This document shows positions 61,259 to 64,000 of a stretch of DNA of 64,000 nucleotides, piece by piece. The notes below the pieces were generated by a model that saw only the letters and a list, made by a program, of their open reading frames with translations, made no database searches and had not been told where the DNA came from. Origin of the DNA: Xylanibacter muris (lineage in GTDB: Bacteria; Bacteroidota; Bacteroidia; Bacteroidales; Bacteroidaceae). A program made the translations under genes and the position numbers. Numbering within the stretch: the stretch's first letter is position 1; every line of letters begins with the position of its first letter. Where the stretch lies: NCBI RefSeq assembly GCF_013166605.1, contig NZ_JABKKF010000009.1, positions 124,001 through 188,000 on the forward strand. Direction: 5' to 3'.

Positions 61259-61888
61259 TCAGAAGTTCACTCCGCAGTTTATATAGAAGCAGCCTGTGTG
61301 TGAACTTTCAAAGTCGTCGTTGCTTATGTTTGACAGGCCGAATTCGTATGCAATGTCTGCATACAGTACCTGATATTGTATGCCGCAGCCAATTGTCAGA
61401 CCTCCGTCAAAGCGTCTGAACTTACTTGACGAGAATGATGCCTGTGATTCCTTGTCTGCATAGTTTTTTATCTTTCCTCCCACTCCCATTGCAAGATATC
61501 CTCCGGCATACGGCTGTATGCTTAAGTCATCGTATATCTCGGAGCTGTATTTTGCAATGACAGGCATTTTCAGATAGTTGAGGTCGAAAGTGAATTTCTT
61601 CCCCTGATACATTCCTTTACCGCCTTTTTCTGTATATATGAGGCCGGATTCAAGATATACCGGTGCCGCATCAGACAGTTGGAATCCTATTACACCTCCA
61701 AGATTAAGGCCGGCCTGCATACTGCCTCCGTCAAGTTCGGGATCATCCGAGTTTACGGTTGCCAGCCCCAAACCGAGCCGGATGCCATAATAAATGTTTT
61801 CGTTGTGATAGAATTCACTTGCCTGTCCCATAGACGGCAGAACTGTTATTATGCCTATAAAGGCAACAATTATTCTTTTTAAATTCAT
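61259..61888 (-). CDS. PorT-like outer-membrane beta-barrel protein
   Basis: A 209-residue exported protein. The signal peptide covers residues 1-22 (IIVAFIGIITVLPSMGQA). The mature part is eight-strand-barrel-like with alternating aromatic residues (YYGIRLGLGLATVNS; DLNYLKMPVIAKYS; GGLTIGCGIQYQVLYADIAYEFGLSN in part) and ends in CGVNF, a C-terminal Phe typical of barrels. This is the outer-membrane beta-barrel (OMP_b-brl_2/PorT-like) family; function unknown. The 218-base gap upstream shows only an imperfect -7 element (TAACTTTA, minus strand 61950-61943). Confidence 0.82.
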   Translation of the reverse strand: MNLKRIIVAFIGIITVLPSMGQASEFYHNENIYYGIRLGLGLATVNSDDPELDGGSMQAGLNLGGVIGFQLSDAAPVYLESGLIYTEKGGKGMYQGKKFTFDLNYLKMPVIAKYSSEIYDDLSIQPYAGGYLAMGVGGKIKNYADKESQASFSSSKFRRFDGGLTIGCGIQYQVLYADIAYEFGLSNISNDDFESSHTGCFYINCGVNF

Positions 61889-62106
61889 GTCTGTTCTTGT
61901 TTTCTTATTAGTATTAACGGACTCTTATTTTCATGTCGGGTGTAAAGTTACTTATTTTTATTTTTTTTGAGCCTGTTGTAATGTTAAATAATGTGTGACA
62001 GCGTCTGTAATGTCGTTTCATGACTGCTGTCCGGTCAGCTGAATTACATTATATGATATCCTTGAATTGAAACGTGGCTTTCTTTTGCCGGACTGGCTTT
62101 ATTGCC

Positions 62107-62859
62107 TTAGATATCAATGTCAAGTTCTACCGGACAGTGGTCGCTTCCAAGTATGTCTGTGTGTATTTTCGCATCTTTTATCTTTTCGGCAAGCCTTTCA
62201 GATGTTATAAAATAGTCTATGCGCCATCCGGAATTCTTCTCGCGTGCCTTGAATCTGTATGACCACCATGAGTATGTTATTTCAGAGGGGTATAGATGTC
62301 TGAATGTATCCGTGAAGCCATTGTTCAGCAAAGTGGTGAATTTTTCCCGTTCCTCGTCCGTGAAGCCTGCATTGTTGCGGTTGGTTTTTGGATTTTTCAA
62401 ATCAATCTCCTTATGGGCAACATTCATGTCTCCGCAAATTATCACGGGCTTTTTTGTATCAAGCTTTTTTATGTATGAAAGGAAGTCCGCTTCCCATTTC
62501 ATTCGGTAGTCAAGCCTTTTCAACCCGTCCTGCGAGTTTGGGGTATAGACCGTGACAAGATAGAAATCCTGCATTTCTGCCGTTATTACGCGTCCTTCAT
62601 GGTCGTGTTCTTCTATGCCGATTCCATAATGAACGTTTAACGGTGTGTGTGTTGTAAATATGGCTGTTCCGGAATACCCTTTCTTTTCTGCGTAGTTCCA
62701 GTATGATTCATATCCGTCAAATTTCAAATCCAGCTGTCCTGCCTGCATTTTGGTTTCCTGAATACAGAAAAAGTCAGCATTTAGTTCTTTGAAAATGTTG
62801 CTGAAGCCTTTTCCTTCGCAGGCTCTCAAGCCGTTAACGTTCCAAGATATAAGTTTCAT
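62107..62859 (-). CDS. xthA: Exodeoxyribonuclease III
   Basis: An AP endonuclease and 3'-5' exonuclease of base-excision repair. The 250 residues begin [13 protein letters not shown] and carry the metal and catalytic residues in FCIQETKM (Glu36), YTPNSQDGL (near 109-117), ICGDMNVAH (near 143-151) and the C-terminal [12 protein letters not shown] (near 237-248). The length is standard. It appears to be a single gene. Confidence 0.95.
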   Translation of the reverse strand: MKLISWNVNGLRACEGKGFSNIFKELNADFFCIQETKMQAGQLDLKFDGYESYWNYAEKKGYSGTAIFTTHTPLNVHYGIGIEEHDHEGRVITAEMQDFYLVTVYTPNSQDGLKRLDYRMKWEADFLSYIKKLDTKKPVIICGDMNVAHKEIDLKNPKTNRNNAGFTDEEREKFTTLLNNGFTDTFRHLYPSEITYSWWSYRFKAREKNSGWRIDYFITSERLAEKIKDAKIHTDILGSDHCPVELDIDI

Positions 62860-62883
62860 GATTCTCCGTAATTATTTGTGTAT

Positions 62884-62924
62884 AATAAAAAGTGGCGGGA
62901 ATGTAATGCTACATCACCCGCCAC
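62884..62924 (-). terminator. Terminator after ribH
   Basis: GTGGCGGG (62892-62899) pairs with CCCGCCAC (62917-62924), with an inner ATGTA/TACAT extension. On the minus strand it is followed by TTTTTA and lies 33 bases after the ribH stop. Confidence 0.8.
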
Positions 62925-62957
62925 CACCTGTATTTAAAGTGTTCCGTATTCTTTTGT

Positions 62958-63434
62958 TCAGAATTTAGCCATCTTTATTGCATCTATGGCACATTCGTCT
63001 CCCTTGTTGCCGAGCTTGCCTCCGCTTCGGTCTTTAGCCTGCTGTAAGTCTTCGGTTGTCAGCAATCCGTATATTATGGGAATCTCACTCTTTGTATTCA
63101 ACTGGGCTATGCCTGCGGTAACTCCCTGGCAGATATAGTCGAAATGAGGTGTTTCACCGCGTATGACGCTACCAAGGATTATGATGGCATCGAATCCTCC
63201 GTTGAGAGTCATTTGATGTGCGCCATATATGAGTTCGAAGCTTCCCGGGACTGTCTTTACATGTATATTCTCTGGTAATGCTCCATGCTTTTCGAGTGTG
63301 CTTACCGCCCCCTCAAGCAATGCACCGGTAATCTCGGGATTCCATTCTGCCACGACAATTCCGAAGCACATATTGCTTGCATCGGGTATGCTGTTGAAGT
63401 CGTATTCAGAGAGGTTGTGAAGTGCCGTTGCCAT
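62958..63434 (-). CDS. ribH: 6,7-dimethyl-8-ribityllumazine synthase
   Basis: Penultimate enzyme of riboflavin synthesis, condensing the pyrimidine intermediate with 3,4-dihydroxy-2-butanone 4-phosphate. The 158 residues contain the conserved [10 protein letters not shown] (near 28-37), [13 protein letters not shown] (near 60-72), [17 protein letters not shown] (near 86-102) and the C-terminal [14 protein letters not shown]. The length is typical. Its ATG overlaps the stop of the upstream TPR gene by one base (TAATG). No FMN riboswitch is seen. Confidence 0.96.
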   Translation of the reverse strand: MATALHNLSEYDFNSIPDASNMCFGIVVAEWNPEITGALLEGAVSTLEKHGALPENIHVKTVPGSFELIYGAHQMTLNGGFDAIIILGSVIRGETPHFDYICQGVTAGIAQLNTKSEIPIIYGLLTTEDLQQAKDRSGGKLGNKGDECAIDAIKMAKF

Positions 63435-64000
63435 TATTTTGTTGTGACGCGTTCTATATATTTGTCAATAGTCTGGTATTGCATGGAGTTGAAATATTTG
63501 TTTTTCACCTGCATGTAAAGTTCCAGAGCCTCCTCTTTTTTACCTTGGCTTTCAAGGATTTCACCTGCCTGGACAAGGAATGTGGGAGAAAGGCTGTTGT
63601 TGTCGGCAAGCTTTGCTGCTTTTTTCAGATGTTCAACGGCCTTGTCAAGCTGGTTGATATGTGCGTAGGCATTTCCTAATGCCCCTTCGGCGGCAGGGCT
63701 TATCATATTGTCATCCTGACCGTCAAATTTCTCGATATATGTTATGGCGTCATTCCATTTGCCGAGCTGTGCATAGCAAAGTCCTGCATAGAGATTTGCC
63801 AGGTTTCCGGCATCGGTGCTGCTATAGTCGTCTGCAACCGCCAGGAAACCGGGGAAACCGGCTCCATCGCCTTTCAATGCCTTCTCAAATTCGTCATTGT
63901 TGAAATATTTATGGCCTTTTGCCAGTACTGTGCTTGCCTTGTCTTCACGCGGTCCGGCTACATAAGTGTTGTAAATTATAACACTTGCGATTACTGCTAT
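63434..64000 (-). CDS. Membrane-anchored tetratricopeptide repeat protein (5' end cut)
   Basis: The gene runs off the right edge; 188 residues are visible. The frame is open from 64000: a hydrophobic segment ([14 protein letters not shown]) that should be a membrane helix, then a soluble region with TPR pairs ([58 protein letters not shown]). The layout recalls YfgM-like periplasmic TPR proteins with a single N-terminal anchor. An internal TTG at 63877 is not the true start. It is coupled to ribH by a one-base overlap. Confidence 0.85.
   Translation of the reverse strand: MAVIASVIIYNTYVAGPREDKASTVLAKGHKYFNNDEFEKALKGDGAGFPGFLAVADDYSSTDAGNLANLYAGLCYAQLGKWNDAITYIEKFDGQDDNMISPAAEGALGNAYAHINQLDKAVEHLKKAAKLADNNSLSPTFLVQAGEILESQGKKEEALELYMQVKNKYFNSMQYQTIDKYIERVTTK

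Overview
The window is a gene-dense stretch of chromosome from a member of the Bacteroidota, most likely order Bacteroidales. The evidence is the set of genes (SprA, TamL/TamB, a BatA-E aerotolerance operon, a DUF4827 lipoprotein, DUF2027-Smr, a four-subunit 2-oxoacid:ferredoxin oxidoreductase, a class III ribonucleotide reductase, meso-diaminopimelate dehydrogenase) and promoters of the Bacteroidota type (TTTG about 20 nt before TAnnTTTG) upstream of many genes. The anaerobic enzymes point to an anaerobic or nearly anaerobic lifestyle. No phage, insertion sequence, CRISPR array, rRNA or defence island was seen; this is core genome rather than an accessory island.

Layout. 0-10 kb: ddh, then ruvA followed by the giant outer-membrane translocon gene sprA. 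10-14 kb: a leftward exopolysaccharide group (rfbA, a Wzc-like tyrosine autokinase with a tyrosine-rich tail, and a translationally coupled HAD phosphatase). 14-17 kb: a rightward operon of an unknown protein, a coiled-coil protein, ZapA and RNase Y. 17-22.5 kb: HxlR regulator, cupin protein, phosphoglucosamine mutase, DUF4827 lipoprotein, DHH phosphoesterase and a sugar nucleotidyltransferase. 22.5-29.5 kb: the envelope-assembly pair TamL (a lipoprotein) and TamB. 29.6-31.2 kb: a TerB-DnaJ gene broken by one in-frame stop, then an 830-base gap holding four palindromes at an exact 22-bp period. 31-36 kb: ffh, folD, a 59-residue TPR protein and the 2-oxoacid:ferredoxin oxidoreductase operon. 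36-42 kb: nrdDG with a foldable leader, a hemerythrin/RIC-LuxR regulator and a divergent porin gene. 42-47 kb: TPR protein, RluA-type pseudouridine synthase, fabG, TetR regulator, initiator tRNA and a YitT-like membrane protein. 47-61 kb: a long leftward run of nadE, DUF2027-Smr, queA, PAP2 phosphatase and the MoxR/DUF58/Bat operon. 61-64 kb: a PorT-like barrel, xthA, ribH and a membrane-anchored TPR protein cut by the window edge.

Themes. Much of the window serves the envelope: protein export (SprA, Ffh), outer-membrane assembly and lipid transfer (TamL/TamB), cell-wall precursors (Ddh, GlmM), surface polysaccharide (RfbA, kinase) and membrane quality or stress (Bat). A second theme is strictly anaerobic metabolism and repair of oxidative or nitrosative damage (Nrd class III, the 2-oxoacid oxidoreductase, the RIC-LuxR regulator). 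The observations that most deserve a second look are the nonsense codon in the TerB-DnaJ gene, the 22-bp palindrome array, the shared TATTGTA heptamers at the RIC-LuxR/porin promoters, the competing hairpins in the nrdD leader, and the two Bat gene fusions that keep internal signal-peptide-like segments.
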